Positions 62,900 to 64,000 of a stretch of 64,000 nt of DNA are shown here, in pieces (position 1 is the stretch's first letter; the number at the start of each line of letters is the position of its first letter). This DNA comes from Gammaproteobacteria bacterium. GTDB taxonomy: Bacteria; Pseudomonadota; Gammaproteobacteria; Pseudomonadales; Azotimanducaceae. Position numbers and translations under genes: made by a program. Below the pieces are notes generated by a model, which worked only from the letters and a program-made list of their open reading frames with translations, searched no databases and had not been told where the DNA came from. Where the stretch lies: contig JAPOVK010000037.1 in the NCBI GenBank assembly GCA_026708185.1, positions 21,446 through 85,445 on the forward strand. The letters run 5' to 3'.

Positions 62900-63878
62900 G
62901 ATCGACCTCGCCGATGTTGCCGCTTGGCCGACATGGCTGAAAGTGGTGGCGCACGTCGCGGTGGCCGGGTGGGTCCTCGGCATGGGCCATTGGCTCGTGC
63001 TCGGCGAGCAGCGCCGGGAGCTGGCGTCGCTGGCTCGCACGGCCAGCGATCTCGGTCGGACCGTCGAGGCGAAGGCTGAGTCCGTGCGCCGCGTCGGGGT
63101 GGCTGATCAGCGCCGGGCACAGCTTGAGTCGACCCTCGCGACGGCCTTGGGCCGACTCCCGACAGCCGTCGACCTGCCGAGGTTGATCGAGGAACTCAGC
63201 CGGGCCGCGGTCGAAAGCGGCTTGGTGATCGAGAGCATCCACGTGTCCGATGACGAGCCACATGACGACTACGTCGCGATGCCGATCGCGCTGGTTGTCA
63301 CGGGGAGCTATCACCAATTCGGGGAGTTCATGGCCGCTGCCGCAGGGCTCGAACGCCCGCTGACCCTCTACGACTTCGAGATCGACGCCGGCGGCCGCCC
63401 ATTGACTCTCACGCTCGCCGGCCGGGCCTATCGGGCGGTCGATGGTGCGGGCGGCGGTGGCGCCGCGTCCGTGCCGGAGCGGGTCCGCGTGGCTTACGGC
63501 GGCACCGGGCGCAGTCCGTTCCAAGTCGACGACACGCCGGAGCCGCATGGTCCGGACCGTGAGATGCAGGGCAAGCAGCCGCTCGAGCGCTTCGCCCTCG
63601 CCCGCCTGCAAATGGTCGGGGCGTTGGCCCGCCGCGGAGTGGCGGTCGGGCTGGTTCGAGATCCAACCGGGCACGTCCATCGCGCTGGCGTGGGCGACCG
63701 TTTGGGGCTACACGGCGGGCGAATCATCAGCGTTGGGTTCGACGGCATGGAAATCGTGGAGACGCTCAGCGACCACACGAGCGGCTGGGCGCGCCGCGTG
63801 CACCGAATGGAACCGAAGGGACGGCAAGATGCCGTGAACGACGAGCACCTCGCGGCTGACATCGGGGATGAAGAATGA
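62886..63878 (+). CDS. pilOP: PilO-PilP fusion protein of type IV pilus
   Basis: One 330-aa reading frame holding two proteins that are normally separate. Residues 1-185 are PilO: the membrane helix VVAHVAVAGWVLGMGHWLVL (20-39), coiled coil (40-85) and ferredoxin-like domain with IEELSRAAVESGLVIESI and VTGSYHQFGEFMAAAAGLER. A Gly-rich linker (DGAGGGGAAS, 187-196) follows. Residues 200-305 are the PilP core: GRSPFQVDD, QPLERFALARLQMVGALARR, VRDPTGHVHRAGVGDRLGLHGGRI. The normal PilP lipoprotein signal and lipobox are gone, so PilP would be anchored through the PilO helix. The stop overlaps pilQ as ATGA. Confidence 0.92.
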   Translation: MRVSEIDLADVAAWPTWLKVVAHVAVAGWVLGMGHWLVLGEQRRELASLARTASDLGRTVEAKAESVRRVGVADQRRAQLESTLATALGRLPTAVDLPRLIEELSRAAVESGLVIESIHVSDDEPHDDYVAMPIALVVTGSYHQFGEFMAAAAGLERPLTLYDFEIDAGGRPLTLTLAGRAYRAVDGAGGGGAASVPERVRVAYGGTGRSPFQVDDTPEPHGPDREMQGKQPLERFALARLQMVGALARRGVAVGLVRDPTGHVHRAGVGDRLGLHGGRIISVGFDGMEIVETLSDHTSGWARRVHRMEPKGRQDAVNDEHLAADIGDEE

Positions 63879-64000
63879 AGTTTCTGGGTTGCGTTACGGT
63901 CGCTGCGTGTTGCACCGCGCTCGGGGCACAGGGCGTGCTTGAGGCGGAAGAGCCCTCAGCCGGGGAGCGCGAGGGGCCTGCCCCTCGCATGGAAGAGCCC
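63875..64000 (+). CDS. pilQ: PilQ secretin, N-terminal fragment cut by window end
   Basis: The first 42 codons of the gene after PilO-P, which is pilQ by position. The ATG at 63875 overlaps the previous stop. MKFLGCVTVAACCTALGAQG is a signal peptide with a probable cleavage near AQG. It is followed at once by the repeat peptide EEPSAGEREGPAPRM and the first residues of another unit (EEP), where the window ends. PilQ forms the outer-membrane pore for the pilus; its AMIN and secretin domains would lie outside the window. The identity rests on synteny and the signal peptide only. Confidence 0.75.
   Translation, partial: MKFLGCVTVAACCTALGAQGVLEAEEPSAGEREGPAPRMEEP
63950..64000 (+). repeat. 45-bp palindromic coding unit in pilQ, partial array
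   Basis: One full unit (63950-63994) and the first 6 bp of another run into the window edge. Compared with the xerC units, the only change from the prevailing unit is GAA for AAA at the junction codon (Glu for Lys). The core is GCGAGGGGC at 63969-63977 and GCCCCTCGC at 63980-63988. It is read in the same frame as in xerC. Further copies probably follow. Confidence 0.9.

Overview
The window comes from a GC-rich gammaproteobacterium. The evidence is gene order, not a database match. The gammaproteobacterial blocks argH-lptM-lysA-dapF-DUF484-xerC-yigB, hemC-hemD-hemX-hemY, trxA-rho, rppH-ptsP, lgt-folA and mrcA (divergent) with pilM-pilN-pilO-pilP-pilQ are all present. Between them lie accessory genes typical of uncultured environmental (for example marine) lineages: sulfatases, a Baeyer-Villiger-type monooxygenase, a class III CoA-transferase, a luciferase-family oxidoreductase, a PQQ alcohol dehydrogenase and a TonB receptor. 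The habitat is an inference. Both ends of the window cut genes: a sulfatase at the left and pilQ at the right.

Layout. 1-8 kb: partial sulfatase, EamA transporter, FAD amine-oxidase-like protein, Kv-type channel, then a translationally coupled sulfatase / formylglycine-generating enzyme / sulfatase operon. 8-11 kb: yacG, a HicA-type toxin that looks frameshifted beside its intact DUF1902 partner, an extended SDR and an SMP-30-like lipoprotein. 11-15.4 kb (minus strand): lgt, folA, an S9 peptidase lipoprotein and an ATP-NAD-kinase-like protein, all chained by 4-nt overlaps. 15.5-19.6 kb: NRDE protein, SDR, flavin monooxygenase, MaoC-like hydratase. 19.6-24 kb: ptsP, rppH, CoA-transferase. 24-29 kb: thioredoxin-domain (DUF255) protein, serine hydrolase, MFS transporter, truncated Rpn nuclease. 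29-35.6 kb (minus): lysine / cell-division block. 35.7-39.6 kb: haem block. 39.6-42.5 kb (minus): rho, trxA, hemB. 42.6-46.5 kb: luciferase-like monooxygenase, ECF sigma / membrane protein / PDZ operon, dsbB. 46.8-58.9 kb: a long plus-strand run of RND adaptor, two RND permeases, TonB receptor and PQQ-cytochrome c dehydrogenase. 58.9-64 kb: mrcA and the pil operon.

The most unusual signal is a 45-bp element with a 20-bp palindromic core. It is read in the same frame as a 15-residue peptide, (K/E)EPSAGEREGPAPRM, in two unrelated core genes. Six tandem copies form the C-terminal tail of XerC, and at least one copy plus the start of a second lies just after the signal peptide of PilQ at the right edge. 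It behaves like a protein-coding palindromic repeat, comparable to the Rickettsia palindromic elements. Several other small palindromic or dispersed repeats occur, one folding into a long hairpin inside the rppH coding region and others at gene 3' ends. Other oddities are a PilO-PilP fusion, a 39-aa LptM lipoprotein, apparent AUA and AUC start codons in two transporter genes, an SDR without the YxxxK motif, a PQQ dehydrogenase without the vicinal cysteine pair, and absence of thyA from between lgt and folA. No tRNA, rRNA, CRISPR array or insertion sequence was recognised.
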